A DNA stretch of 64,000 nt from an uncultured Methylococcaceae bacterium (GCA_903928685.1 CAIYRS010000105.1:19819-83818), one strand, 5' to 3'; positions 8,003 to 16,538 are shown, numbered from the stretch's first letter. Program-made: numbers and translations. The notes: generated by a model not told the origin, from the sequence alone.

Positions 8003-9556
8003 TTAATGATGGCTATCAGCCGATGCAGGCGACACTTCCGCATATTTCGCCGATAAAAATAAAATCGCCGCTACACCTAAATAACTGCAAGCGACGGGCA
8101 GTGATTGCCCAAAGCCAATCGCTTCACCGTGGATTAAACCGACAAAGGTACAAACAGCGGCAGCGACGGCAAATGCCGAGGCTTTCATCAGTTCGCGTTC
8201 AATCACAAACGCGGCAATTGCGCCTAGCATCAAACCACCCAGAATCGCACCGCCGCCCAGTACTTCTAAGCCGTGGTACAACACGCCGACTTTTCCCAAT
8301 GCTTCCATGCCAACCGCAGCGGCGCTGGTGCCTGCCGCGCCCAAGGCATTGTCGATTTGCAATTTTCCCCAAGCTGCCAGATGCGGCATTAACGACAAAA
8401 TAATCGCTGGCGCGTGGCTTCTGGGAGTTTCTTGGAAAGCTTGTGCGCCGATTAACATACCGATGTACAACAAAATCGGCGAGATCGCCACGACTGGAAT
8501 CAACGAAGCCATTAACGCCAGAATGCCTAACCAAGACAAAATTAGTACGGTAACGCCCGTCGCCGCCGAATAGCCGATACGTCCGCCCATGGATTTCCAG
8601 CCAGGATGACCGATATACACGGCGTTGATGAACGGGTTGCCCATCATGCAGCCAACCAAACTGACCACGCCGTCAGCCGTCAACACGCGGGTAGTTGGGA
8701 AACTGTCGCCGCCGACCGCCGCACTTTCAACGTTATCCATCGCTTCGACCAAATCGTAAATGCCGAAAGGGATGGCGGTAACTAAGATCACACCCAAGAA
8801 TTCAAAGCCGGAAAAGACATGTCCGATAGCGGGCATTGGCAGGGAAAAACCAAAATTGGCGAAAGAAGCGCTGACTTTTTCCAAGCTCATGCCGCCGTAA
8901 TCCAAACCTACTGCGGTTGAACCCCATGCGATTATCGTACCGACGGCAATGGCAACCAAACCTGCTGGAATGCCTTTGAAGTACTTTACGCCGCCAAACC
9001 AGCTCGCCAAGATCACCGCAAAACAGACCACGCCGACCACGGGTGTCATAAACATTTCCAGCGCGGGGCGTAAGGCGATGAAGGCGATAGAAACCCCTGC
9101 CAGCGTACCCAGCAAAGCTGCGCGTGGCGTGACTTTACGGATAAATGGCGCGATAAAACCGCCCAGCATCAGCACAAAACTTTGGATAAACACCCACGCC
9201 AAACCCGCTTCCCAGCCTTTCACCGGATCGCCGCTGCTGAGTGAAATCGGCAGCATAATCACGAACACCACCACAAACATGTGCGGTACGCTGATGCCGG
9301 AAGGCAGGGCGCAAACATCGTCGCGCCCAGTTTCTTTCGCCAACTTATAAGCCAGATAGGCGTAGTAAACCGTGCTTAAAAACAGCATCAGCCCCGTCGC
9401 CGGAAGAATGCGCCCGAATACCAAATCATCGGGCATTTTTAATACAAACCGCAGCAGTCCCGTCAAAACCAGCATATTGACCAGAATGTTGGTGCCAAAC
9501 CCGAAATAAGCGTTCCAGTCGCCGGGAGTCCAAATCTTAACCGTTGATGTTGCCAT
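8003..9556 (-). CDS. NCS2 (xanthine/uracil)-type permease
   Basis: A 517-residue integral membrane protein with about 12-14 hydrophobic segments. NCS2-like features are LPATGLMLFLSTVYYAYLA, GRDDVCALPSGISVPHMFVV in the first half, and FGIYDLVEAMDNVESAAVGG followed by GCMMGNPFINAVYIGHPGWK in the second. The family carries nucleobases and related ureides by proton symport. The next gene upstream, on the same strand, is the amidohydrolase at 9756-10424, so biuret, triuret or a similar condensed urea is a reasonable guess at substrate; this is inference from context. An 81-bp repeat lies in the 199-base gap. Confidence 0.85.
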   Translation of the reverse strand: MATSTVKIWTPGDWNAYFGFGTNILVNMLVLTGLLRFVLKMPDDLVFGRILPATGLMLFLSTVYYAYLAYKLAKETGRDDVCALPSGISVPHMFVVVFVIMLPISLSSGDPVKGWEAGLAWVFIQSFVLMLGGFIAPFIRKVTPRAALLGTLAGVSIAFIALRPALEMFMTPVVGVVCFAVILASWFGGVKYFKGIPAGLVAIAVGTIIAWGSTAVGLDYGGMSLEKVSASFANFGFSLPMPAIGHVFSGFEFLGVILVTAIPFGIYDLVEAMDNVESAAVGGDSFPTTRVLTADGVVSLVGCMMGNPFINAVYIGHPGWKSMGGRIGYSAATGVTVLILSWLGILALMASLIPVVAISPILLYIGMLIGAQAFQETPRSHAPAIILSLMPHLAAWGKLQIDNALGAAGTSAAAVGMEALGKVGVLYHGLEVLGGGAILGGLMLGAIAAFVIERELMKASAFAVAAAVCTFVGLIHGEAIGFGQSLPVACSYLGVAAILFLSAKYAEVSPASADSHH

Positions 9557-9627
9557 AATGACCTCTGTTGGTTTGCTTGAATAAAAAATTGAATGTGTGG
9601 GATTTGCGGTTGGGTCAACCTAATGTT

Positions 9628-9708
9628 GTAGGGGTGGACGGCTGTCCGCCTTTTTTAGAACTCGTACCGAAATCAGGCGCAATATGGCGAGCAGCCGCTC
9701 GCCCCTAC
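9628..9708. repeat. 81-bp dispersed repeat, copy 1
   Basis: Begins GTAGGGGTGGACGGCTGTCC and ends GCTCGCCCCTAC. It contains two short palindromes (GGCGGACAGCC-type and GCGAGCAGCCGCTCGC) at either end. A second, same-orientation copy of equal length lies at 16387-16467 with roughly 85 percent identity by eye. Together they bracket the trtA-like to biuH segment. Confidence 0.85.
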
Positions 9709-9755
9709 GAAAATAATGCTGACCATTCGGGTTTTGGGGACTCAAAGGCTGTCGA

Positions 9756-10424
9756 TCAGCCCATAGCTTCCAAAATAGACGTTGAATCCGTCACCCAACC
9801 AAAAATCCCGCCCTGTGCCTTAATCATTTTTAGCCCAGCTTCGTGAAATTCCGGGATATACGAGCCGCAGCAATCGCCCGGCACAAGGCAGCGATAACCC
9901 CGATCATTGGCTTCGCGTAGGGTGGTGTGTACGCAAACCTCGGTGGTTACGCCGCAGACAATCAAATCTTCAATGCCATTGGCTTGTAAAATTGATTCAA
10001 ACTCGGTGGCGTAAAACGCGCCTTTGCCGGGTTTGTCGATGACGGGTTCGCCTGCTTGCGGGTAGAGTTCGGGGATGATGTCTTGGCCTGGTTCGCCACG
10101 GATTAAAATGCGCCCCATTGGCCCCATTTCACCAATCCGCACGGACGGATCGCCGCGCTCTACCTTGGCTTTGTGGGCGTCGGACATATCAGGCAGATGG
10201 CCTTCGCGGGTGTGGATAATCAGCATGTTTTGCGCCCTTGCCGCAGATAGCAAGGCTTTACACGGTGCGATGGCGGCTGCCAGCAGGGAAACATCATTAC
10301 CCAAGGATTCACCAAAACCGCCCGGTTCCAGAAAATCCCGCTGCATATCAATGATGACTACCGCTGTTTTGGCTAAGTCGATGTGGATGGCTTCAGGTTC
10401 GGCGTGGATTTCAAGCACTGGCAT
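9756..10424 (-). CDS. Isochorismatase-fold amidohydrolase, candidate triuret hydrolase (TrtA-like)
   Basis: A 222-residue cysteine hydrolase. The triad is visible as Asp26 (VVIIDMQRDF), Lys131 (VIDKPGKGAFYAT) and Cys164 (GVTTEVCVHTT). It is related to, but clearly different from, the BiuH encoded at 15346-16026. Published triuret hydrolase TrtA belongs to this superfamily and occurs with biuH and atzF, so TrtA is the leading guess; a second biuret hydrolase or another ureide hydrolase is possible. The ATG at 10424 is preferred over 10439 because GAGG lies upstream. A sigma-54 promoter lies about 60 bases before the start. Confidence 0.78.
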   Translation of the reverse strand: MPVLEIHAEPEAIHIDLAKTAVVIIDMQRDFLEPGGFGESLGNDVSLLAAAIAPCKALLSAARAQNMLIIHTREGHLPDMSDAHKAKVERGDPSVRIGEMGPMGRILIRGEPGQDIIPELYPQAGEPVIDKPGKGAFYATEFESILQANGIEDLIVCGVTTEVCVHTTLREANDRGYRCLVPGDCCGSYIPEFHEAGLKMIKAQGGIFGWVTDSTSILEAMG

Positions 10425-10467
10425 AACAAACCTCAGCAAACGGTTGATAAAATCTCAAAATGTAACC

Positions 10468-10480
10468 ATGTATACAACAA
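10468..10480 (-). promoter_or_regulatory. Candidate operator at the trtA-like transcription start
   Basis: ATGTATACAACAA on the plus strand contains the palindrome TGTATACA and closely matches TTGCATACAACAA upstream of biuH. It lies just downstream of the -12 element, over the expected start of transcription. The divergently placed GntR/FCD regulator is a candidate binder. Confidence 0.45.
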
Positions 10481-10497
10481 AGCAAGTCTTGTACCAG
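10481..10497 (-). promoter_or_regulatory. Sigma-54 promoter of the trtA-like gene
   Basis: On the minus strand the sequence reads CTGGTACAAGACTTGCT. This matches the sigma-54 consensus YTGGCACGNNNNTTGCW with two mismatches, and GG and GC are separated by exactly ten bases. Transcription would start near 10470, giving a leader of about 46 bases. No canonical NtrC site was found upstream. Confidence 0.7.
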
Positions 10498-10703
10498 TGC
10501 CAAAAACTTATAGCAATAAATTCAAGTTATTGAAAATAAAATAGTAATTGGCGATAAAGTTGGTTTTTAACAAGGCTTTCTGATATTGGCGGGCTTGGAG
10601 GTTAGTCAAATTGGTGCGAAATGGGCTGTTTTGCACAGCTATGTTGCGGGGTGTTTACTGATGTTACGCAGACATTTTCTACGGTATAAAAACAAACCAT
10701 GTT

Positions 10704-10975
10704 GAGTCGCTACCGCGACGATTATTTAAATCGGGTTCTCGCACCCGAAGGCGAGCTACTTTCTTTTGCGCCGCCAAAAGAAAGTAGCCAAAGAAAAGGC
10801 GGCCCGATTGCCGCTCGTGTCTTGCGCTCCTCGCATTTGTCGGGGGACGGCAAAAGGGGCTTCCTGCCCCTTTGCCGCCGCGCGGCTTCCCTGCCGCACC
10901 CCTTCGAGCTGTTCCCTACAAATGCTCCGGTGCTCGACGCGGCAAACGGGAAAAACGCGTTACTGCGTAACATCA
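10704..10975. repeat. Long dispersed intergenic repeat, copy 1
   Basis: About 270 bases beginning GAGTCGCTACCGCGACG and ending ACTGCGTAACATCAG, with a strong second copy at 44101-44422. It contains the inverted pair CTACTTTCTTTTG/CAAAAGAAAGTAG and a GC-rich palindrome around GGGGCTTCCTGCCCC. The ORFs predicted across it (such as 10699..11052) encode a peptide also read from the other copy and are not genes. It occupies most of the gap between the TrtA-like gene and the GntR gene. Confidence 0.85.
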
Positions 10976-11094
10976 GTTATTTATATGGCGATAGCACGGG
11001 TTTTAAAGCCACGCCTCATTATTCGGCAGCCCGATGTTATATACTTCTTTAAGAATTGATAAGACACCTACCAACGATTGGCAGCAAACAGCAC

Positions 11095-11826
11095 ATGACC
11101 ACGGCAAAAGCAAAAAGCGCGGCGGCGCAAACGATTTACGACACACTCCGCAGCATGATCTTAAATTTTGAAGTCCAGCCCAACTCGCGTTTAACCGAAA
11201 CCGAATTGGCGGGATATTTCAACGTCAGCCGCACCCCAATTCGGGAAGCCCTGCAACGCTTGGCAAACGAAGGCCTCATCACCATCCGCCCCAAACAAGG
11301 CTGTTTTGTACGCTCAATGGATTTGGAGGAATTTACCGACTATTACCAAATCCGCGTCAGCTTGGAAATGTTGTCGCTGGAATTGGCCTGCACCAATATG
11401 TCCGACGAAGCCTTGAAAAACCTGTGCAAAGTTTGGGAGCAAGACAGCAGCGAAGACGACGAAGGCAAAGCCGAACGCATCGCCAGCCTAGATGAAGCCT
11501 TCCATATCAAACTCGCCGAAGGTGGCGGCAACCAAGCCTTAATGAAATTGCTGATCGACATCAGCAATCGCATCCGCATCGTCCGGCGTTTAGATTTTAC
11601 CGACCAAGAACGCATCAGAAAAACCTACCAAGAACACTACAGCATTCTCCAACACCTGCTCAACCGCGACGTGCAAGCGGCAAAAAATGAAATGCTGCGT
11701 CATATTAAAAAGAGTGAGGAATTCAGCAAAATGCTGACGATTATTCGTATGGGGATTCGGAAAAACAATAGCTTTCCGTTTGCGGGCGGGGGGAATGCGG
11801 TGGAAGATGATGTGTCGGTTGATTGA
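11095..11826 (+). CDS. GntR family transcriptional regulator, FCD subfamily
   Basis: A 243-residue regulator. The N-terminal winged helix (about residues 10-75) contains IYDTLRSMILNFEVQPNSRL and YFNVSRTPIREALQRLANEG, the GntR signature. The C-terminal FCD ligand-binding domain (about 85-215) has the expected helical run with ASLDEAFHIKLAEGGGN and YQEHYSILQHLLNRD. FadR/FCD regulators usually repress catabolic operons until a small organic ligand binds. It lies divergent to the TrtA-like gene. The ATG at 11095 gives the usual N-terminus; the TTG at 11056 would add 13 atypical residues. Confidence 0.92.
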   Translation: MTTAKAKSAAAQTIYDTLRSMILNFEVQPNSRLTETELAGYFNVSRTPIREALQRLANEGLITIRPKQGCFVRSMDLEEFTDYYQIRVSLEMLSLELACTNMSDEALKNLCKVWEQDSSEDDEGKAERIASLDEAFHIKLAEGGGNQALMKLLIDISNRIRIVRRLDFTDQERIRKTYQEHYSILQHLLNRDVQAAKNEMLRHIKKSEEFSKMLTIIRMGIRKNNSFPFAGGGNAVEDDVSVD

Positions 11827-11834
11827 TACTGATT

Positions 11835-11860
11835 GGAGTGAAAAACATGTTTTTCACTCC
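11835..11860. terminator. Perfect 26-bp palindrome after the GntR gene
   Basis: GGAGTGAAAAACATGTTTTTCACTCC is fully self-complementary and lies 8 bases after the GntR stop. Its place suggests a terminator, but it shares the plan GGAGT...ACATGT...ACTCC with the palindrome at 16539-16564, so it may be a dispersed element. Confidence 0.6.
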
Positions 11861-12049
11861 AAATTAATGCGGGATAACTATATTAAAGTTGTAAGGTGGT
11901 TTGCCATCGGAGAAACCAACTTACAGGTTTGCGAAATAAGGGTTTTAGTGGCGCCAATGTTCCCGCATCCGTTATTTCCATGCGTTTTCACCGTGGATGT
12001 TTTATCCTCGCTTTAACAGCGTTTTGATAATGTGAAACATAACTTAACT

Positions 12050-12688
12050 ATGATAATTTCCCATAAACATAAGTTTATTTTTTTAAAGACAATCAAAACG
12101 GCTGGCACGTCAATTGAGATTGCTTTGTCGAAACATTGCGGCCCTGATGATATCATCACGCCAATTAGTCCTGAAGACGAGAAGATTAGGAAGAATCTGG
12201 GTTATCAAGGGCCACAAAATTTTAAGACCCCTAATATCAAGTTCTACAACCACATGCCGGCAATTGAAGTTAAGGCGAATGTTGATTCTGAAATATGGGA
12301 TTCCTATTTCAAGTTTTGTTTTTCGCGTAATCCTTGGGATAGGACTATATCCCTCTATTTTTATCTCTACCAATCAGAACCCCGCCCCTCATTGTCCGCG
12401 TTCATTAACTCTAGGCAATTAAATCATCTTATAAATGGCGGCCTTAATGTCTACACCATTGACGGACAAATAGTCGTGGATAGAGTTTGTCAATTTGAGA
12501 AAATTGCCGAGGAATTGGAAACCATTCGTATCAAACTAGAAATTGCAGAGACATTGGAATTACCGAACGCAAAATCACGGTTCAGACAAGACAAACGTAG
12601 CTATCGTGAATTGCTGAGTGAATCCGATAAAGCGAGAATAGCAAGAAGGCTCTCTGAGGAAATTCGGCTCTTTGACTATCAATTTTGA
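12050..12688 (+). CDS. Sulfotransferase family 2-like protein
   Basis: About 212 residues from the ATG at 12050 (MIISHKHKFIFLKTIKTAGT), a common start in this family; the GTG at 12032 would add six residues. The PAPS 5'-phosphosulfate loop is KTIKTAGTSIE and the 3'-phosphate region is CFSRNPWDRTISLYFY. It would transfer sulfate from PAPS to a carbohydrate or other acceptor. It is AT-rich and alone between the GntR regulator and the cupin, unlike its nitrogen-related neighbours, and resembles the genes of the glycan island at 48-64 kb. Recent acquisition is likely. Confidence 0.82.
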   Translation: MIISHKHKFIFLKTIKTAGTSIEIALSKHCGPDDIITPISPEDEKIRKNLGYQGPQNFKTPNIKFYNHMPAIEVKANVDSEIWDSYFKFCFSRNPWDRTISLYFYLYQSEPRPSLSAFINSRQLNHLINGGLNVYTIDGQIVVDRVCQFEKIAEELETIRIKLEIAETLELPNAKSRFRQDKRSYRELLSESDKARIARRLSEEIRLFDYQF

Positions 12689-12939
12689 TGTGTTAAAGCC
12701 ATATCTCATTTCCTTACATAGGGTGCCATTTACGCAAAACATCTGGAAGATTGGTGTCTTTTCATTCGATTAAATAACATGGTTAGCACTGTGATAACCG
12801 GTTTTAAAATCCCGAATTGCGGCAAGCAATTCATTGCCAATATTTCATGTGGCATATCGATAAAACAGTTGCGTTACGCTAATGGATATTTTGCAGATAT
12901 TCGGCAATTTGTTTTGGCTTAGCAGATTGTAACAAAGGC

Positions 12940-13299
12940 TTAACCTCCCACAAACTCCACAGGTTTATGCCAATGTACCAACACCAAACAGCCATCTTGG
13001 CTGCTGACGCTATGTTGCGAACCTTCGGGATTGTAGATGTAGCTGCCTGTTGGGTAGATGCCGCGTTCGTCCTGTTGCGAGCCGGAAAGTACATAGATAT
13101 GTTCGTCGCCAATATGTTTGTGTAATGGCACGGATGCGCCGGGTTGGTAACGGATCAGGCCGACGCTGTAACCGCTGTCGGACTCTTGGAATAACATCCG
13201 TAAAAGTACGCCTTCGCGTAGGGGATGCCAGCCTGAACTATCGTCCGCAAGGATTTCTGGTGACAGGGTGAATGGCATAGTGGGTTTGGGATGGGTCAT
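12940..13299 (-). CDS. Small cupin-domain protein (ChrR-like)
   Basis: A 119-residue single-domain cupin. The metal-binding motifs are visible as GASVPLHKHIGDEHIYVLSG and, later, PEGSQHSVSSQDGC with LVHWHKPV near the end. ChrR-type cupins bind zinc or other metals and act in regulation or catalysis. It is the last gene of the leftward biuH-atzF-cupin run, 148 bases after atzF with a repeat in between, so a role tied to biuret/allophanate use is plausible but unproven. Confidence 0.8.
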   Translation of the reverse strand: MTHPKPTMPFTLSPEILADDSSGWHPLREGVLLRMLFQESDSGYSVGLIRYQPGASVPLHKHIGDEHIYVLSGSQQDERGIYPTGSYIYNPEGSQHSVSSQDGCLVLVHWHKPVEFVGG

Positions 13300-13326
13300 G
13301 ATGGTCTTGTAAGAAATAGATTTAAT

Positions 13327-13440
13327 GCTCGTTCCTAAGCTCCAGCTTGGGAATGCAGGAGGGGAAGCTCTTGCTTCCCGTATTTCTCGAAGCTAGAGCT
13401 TCTGGTCTTGGGTTACCAAGCTGGAGCTTGGTAACCAGCG
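13327..13440. repeat. Inverted-repeat element between atzF and the cupin gene
   Basis: Arms containing CTCCAGCTTGG and CCAAGCTGGAG lie at the two ends, with GAAGCTCTTGCTTC and CGAAGCTAGAGCTTC inside. Part of the same family (CTCGTTCCCAAACTCCAGCTTGG) recurs at 37019-37066 after the broken parE gene. It fills nearly all of the intergenic space. Confidence 0.75.
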
Positions 13441-13447
13441 TCACATT

Positions 13448-15229
13448 TTAACCCTTATTTTTCAAATAACTCCGCCAGCCGCCAAACTCGGTAATAGCAA
13501 CCGATTTCCCCAGCGGATAAGGTTCGCACAAGAATCCATATTCCCAACTGCCATCTGCCATTTCTACCGAACCGATACACAATGGGCTTTTGATGTTGCT
13601 GATAAATTTTGCCCAATTTTCTTTGGGTAATTCCCAAATTTCCAAGGCGATGCTTTCACCGTGGTTGTCGTCGCGGACTAAACCGGGGCGTTCCGGTGGT
13701 GCGATTGCTAGGGCGTAGAGTTGGTATTTCGGCGCGGTTTGGGTGCTGGCGTAAAAGCGTGCGCCGAGTTCCAGCAGTTGCGGGTTTAACGGTAAGCCTT
13801 GCATGTGTGCGCCGCAGACGGCGATGCGTTGGTAGCCAGATGGTTTGGGTACTGTTTCCGTTGGTTGGTTGGCAAAGCGTTTGGCAATCGCCAGTAAACG
13901 CGCATCTGCCAAAGCGGCTGAAAACAGGGTAATGCCAAACGGCAGTTGGTTACTGTAAAAACCAGCCGGGATTGCCAAGGCGGACAAATCCAGCAAGTTC
14001 ATATAATTAGTATAGTAGCCCAAATTGCTGTTTAAGGGGATTGGGTCGGCTAGCACTTCATCAATGCGGTAAATGCGCGGTGCCGTGGGTACGACGATGC
14101 ACGACAAACCCTGCAAGAGCGTCGCGGTTTGACGTTTAAGCTGTTGCAAACGGTGTAGGGCATCAAAAGCGGCGATGGCGTTTTTGTCTTTCGCCGCCGC
14201 TAGCACGTCTGTAATCACCGGATGCAGTTGTTCGGGATGGCTTTCGATAAATGCGCGGATGCCTGCATAGCGTTCGGCAATCCACGGGCCTTCGTAAAGC
14301 AAGGCCGCCGCTTCTAAAAACGGTTGGAAGTCGATTTCTACCACGTCGCCCAAGGTTTGTAGTTTGGCGATGCTTTGGGCAAACAACGCCCCACTTTCTG
14401 CATCGCCAAAATACTGAAGCTGTTCCGGTTTGGGTACGCCAAAGCGTAATTGCGCGGTTGCCGAAATACTGGCATCTAAAGATTGGCGGTCACTGCGGGC
14501 ATAGCTGTCGCTGGCATCGTAAGCGTTGACGATGTCGAACAAGTATTCGGCTTCGGCAATCGTTTGGCTAAAAATCGACACGCAATCCAAGCTTTTGCAA
14601 GCGGGGACAACGCCGCTGCAACTGAGCAAGCCGCGCGTGGGTTTTAAGCCAACGATGTTATTGAAGCCAGCAGGCACGCGCCCAGAGCCTGCGGTGTCTG
14701 TACCCAGCGAAAAACTGACGATATTTAACGCCACCGCCACCGCCGAGCCGGAGCTGGAGCCGCCGGAAATGTAATCGGGGTTAATTGAGTTTTTGCAAAT
14801 GCCGTAAGGTTCTGGCGAGCGCGTACCCGTCAGGCCTGTGGCGAATTGATCCATATTGGTTTTGCCGATCAGCACCGCGCCTGCGTCGATCAGTTTTTGC
14901 ACGGCGAACGCTGATTGTGCAGGCAGATAACTGAAACCGGGGCAAGCGGCGGTGGTCGGCAGTCCGGCGCAATCAATATTGTCTTTGACGGCAAACGGGA
15001 TGCCGTATAGCGGCAAGTCATTTGGATTCAAGCTTTCCAGTTTTTTCGCCTGTGCCATCAGCGTACTTTCGGCGTGCAGGCTGATCCAGATATTGTGGTC
15101 TTTAAAATCCTTAACCCGCGCCAAGCTTTGTTGGATGACTGCTGAGACCGTGGTCGTGCCGTCCAGATAGGCTTGTCTTAAGGTGAAAATATCGAGTGAT
15201 AAAAATTCAGTGTTTGTGTTCAAGATCAC
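13448..15229 (-). CDS. atzF: Allophanate hydrolase
   Basis: A 593-residue amidase-signature enzyme of AtzF length. The Ser-cisSer-Lys triad is visible: Lys82 in FAVKDNIDCAG, the GGSSSGSA loop near residue 157, and the nucleophile in GTDTAGSGRVPAG near 181. The C-terminal domain from about residue 465 (VCGAHMQGLPLNPQLLELGA) is the extra domain of true allophanate hydrolases. It hydrolyses allophanate to two ammonia and two CO2, finishing the biuret pathway. Starts: GTG at 15229 has a Shine-Dalgarno too close; TTG at 15223 is well spaced from AGGGG. It lies 116 bases after biuH. Confidence 0.94.
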   Translation of the reverse strand: MILNTNTEFLSLDIFTLRQAYLDGTTTVSAVIQQSLARVKDFKDHNIWISLHAESTLMAQAKKLESLNPNDLPLYGIPFAVKDNIDCAGLPTTAACPGFSYLPAQSAFAVQKLIDAGAVLIGKTNMDQFATGLTGTRSPEPYGICKNSINPDYISGGSSSGSAVAVALNIVSFSLGTDTAGSGRVPAGFNNIVGLKPTRGLLSCSGVVPACKSLDCVSIFSQTIAEAEYLFDIVNAYDASDSYARSDRQSLDASISATAQLRFGVPKPEQLQYFGDAESGALFAQSIAKLQTLGDVVEIDFQPFLEAAALLYEGPWIAERYAGIRAFIESHPEQLHPVITDVLAAAKDKNAIAAFDALHRLQQLKRQTATLLQGLSCIVVPTAPRIYRIDEVLADPIPLNSNLGYYTNYMNLLDLSALAIPAGFYSNQLPFGITLFSAALADARLLAIAKRFANQPTETVPKPSGYQRIAVCGAHMQGLPLNPQLLELGARFYASTQTAPKYQLYALAIAPPERPGLVRDDNHGESIALEIWELPKENWAKFISNIKSPLCIGSVEMADGSWEYGFLCEPYPLGKSVAITEFGGWRSYLKNKG

Positions 15230-15264
15230 CCCTGCGCTTAGGCGATAGGCTTTAGACGAGTTTA

Positions 15265-15328
15265 GTAGGGTACGCTGTGCGTACCTTTTGTCTCAAAAAT
15301 AACCCAAGGTACGCACAGCGTACCCTAC
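15265..15328. repeat. GTACGC inverted-repeat element, biuH-atzF gap
   Basis: GTAGGGTACGCTGTGCGTACC and GGTACGCACAGCGTACCCTAC face each other across a short spacer. Other full copies lie at 20613-20677 and 29685-29747 and a half copy at 25618-25640. It lies between biuH and atzF and could form a strong mRNA hairpin. Confidence 0.85.
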
Positions 15329-15345
15329 GGCATAATGGTCGCGCC

Positions 15346-16026
15346 TCAAGACACGGCGGCAATAAAACTCGCCGAATCCGCGACCGCGCCAAACACGCCG
15401 CCTTGCATGTGGATCATGTGCAAGGCCGCTTGGTGGTTGTTGGGGTCGGTCGCCGCGCAGCAATCCGCCAGCAATAAGCATTCATAGCCACGGTCATTGG
15501 CATCGCGCATGGTGGTGTGTACGCAAACGTCGGTGGTGATGCCCGTTAAGATGATGTTTTCTATGCCCAGCGTCCGCAGCAGTAAATCCAAATCGGTGGC
15601 GTAAAACGAGCCTTTACCGGGCTTGTCGATAATCGGCTCGCCTGGTAAGGGCGCAAGTTCCGGGATGATTTCCCAGCCGGGTTCGCCGCGTACCAAAATT
15701 CGTCCGCATGGGCCAGGATCGCCTATGCCAGCGCCAATCTGCCGACTGCGCCATTGTTTGTTTTTCGGTAAATCGGATAAATCGGGGCGATGGCCTTCGC
15801 GGGTGTGGATAACGTGGAAGCCGAGTTTGCGGCAAGTCGCCAGCACTTGGCTGATGGGTTCAATCGGCGCACGGGTTAAGGAAATGTCATAGCCCATGGT
15901 ATCGACATAACCGCCTTCGCCGCAGAAATCGAACTGCATGTCGATGATAATCAAGCAAGTATTGTCAGGCCGTAAATCGCCGTTGTAGGGGTATGCGTAG
16001 GGAGTGCTGCTAACGTATCGGGTCAT
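15346..16026 (-). CDS. biuH: Biuret amidohydrolase
   Basis: A 226-residue cysteine hydrolase. The triad residues are Asp29 ([10 protein letters not shown]), Lys135 ([14 protein letters not shown]) and Cys168 ([11 protein letters not shown]). All are offset by exactly seven from D36, K142 and C175 of the characterised Rhizobium leguminosarum BiuH, and the stretches [10 protein letters not shown] and [14 protein letters not shown] also recall that enzyme. It turns biuret into allophanate and ammonia in the cytosol. atzF, which consumes the product, is next in the run. A sigma-54 promoter lies about 130 bases upstream. Confidence 0.92.
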   Translation of the reverse strand: MTRYVSSTPYAYPYNGDLRPDNTCLIIIDMQFDFCGEGGYVDTMGYDISLTRAPIEPISQVLATCRKLGFHVIHTREGHRPDLSDLPKNKQWRSRQIGAGIGDPGPCGRILVRGEPGWEIIPELAPLPGEPIIDKPGKGSFYATDLDLLLRTLGIENIILTGITTDVCVHTTMRDANDRGYECLLLADCCAATDPNNHQAALHMIHMQGGVFGAVADSASFIAAVS

Positions 16027-16140
16027 GGTGAAATCTCATGTGGTGAAAGAAAGCGCAACAGGTAACGGCACTGCTGCAATCCGGTTAAATTTAGGGCGCG
16101 ACTGAGGGTAACGCTATTGGATGATACGCGCCCATCAGTG

Positions 16141-16153
16141 TTGCATACAACAA
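16141..16153 (-). promoter_or_regulatory. Candidate operator at the biuH transcription start
   Basis: TTGCATACAACAA resembles ATGTATACAACAA in the trtA-like promoter. It lies over the predicted start of the sigma-54 transcript (near 16148). A shared repressor such as the nearby GntR/FCD protein is the simplest reading. Confidence 0.45.
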
Positions 16154-16157
16154 TAAA

Positions 16158-16174
16158 TGCACTAACAGTGCCAA
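16158..16174 (-). promoter_or_regulatory. Sigma-54 promoter of biuH
   Basis: On the minus strand the sequence reads TTGGCACTGTTAGTGCA. It matches YTGGCACGNNNNTTGCW at all but two positions, with GG and GC ten bases apart. The predicted leader to the biuH ATG is about 120 bases. Confidence 0.72.
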
Positions 16175-16386
16175 ATGGGGAAATTGGGGTTTAAAGGGAT
16201 TTTTTGGGGACTAGCTGGGGATTGCGGTGGTGTTTAAGCGAGGATTTTGGGCTAAAAGTGTCGCCAGTGGCGTTTTATGGCGGTTTTATGTGTGTTTTAA
16301 ATGAGTGCGGATTTTTGCTGTTTTTGCACTGGATTGGTTCGGGATGGTGTTGGTGTTTGCCTAAGTGATTTAGGCAATCGAGCATC

Positions 16387-16467
16387 GTAGGGGCGGACGG
16401 CTGTCCGCCTTTTTCAGAACCCGTATCAGAATCCGCTGCGATAAGGCGAGCAGCCACTCGCCGCTAC
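16387..16467. repeat. 81-bp dispersed repeat, copy 2
   Basis: Begins GTAGGGGCGGACGGCTGTCC and ends CACTCGCCGCTAC, same length and orientation as 9628-9708; the match continues into the flanking GAAAATAAT. The remainder of the 16175-16589 gap shows no gene. Confidence 0.85.
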
Positions 16468-16538
16468 GAAAATAATTCCGATAATTCAACATTGGCTGAG
16501 GGCTGGTTTGGATTAGAAGTTGTTCTGAATTTTGAGTA

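Noticed and set aside
10505-10680. NtrC binding sites upstream of the trtA-like sigma-54 promoter
   Set aside because: GGTGC and TGCAC are present near 10612-10636 but face outward with wrong spacing, not the TGCAC-N-GTGCA palindrome.
10699-11052. ORF of 117 codons on the plus strand
   Set aside because: It lies over the long dispersed repeat; the same peptide pieces are read from 44099..44584, so conservation is of DNA, not protein.
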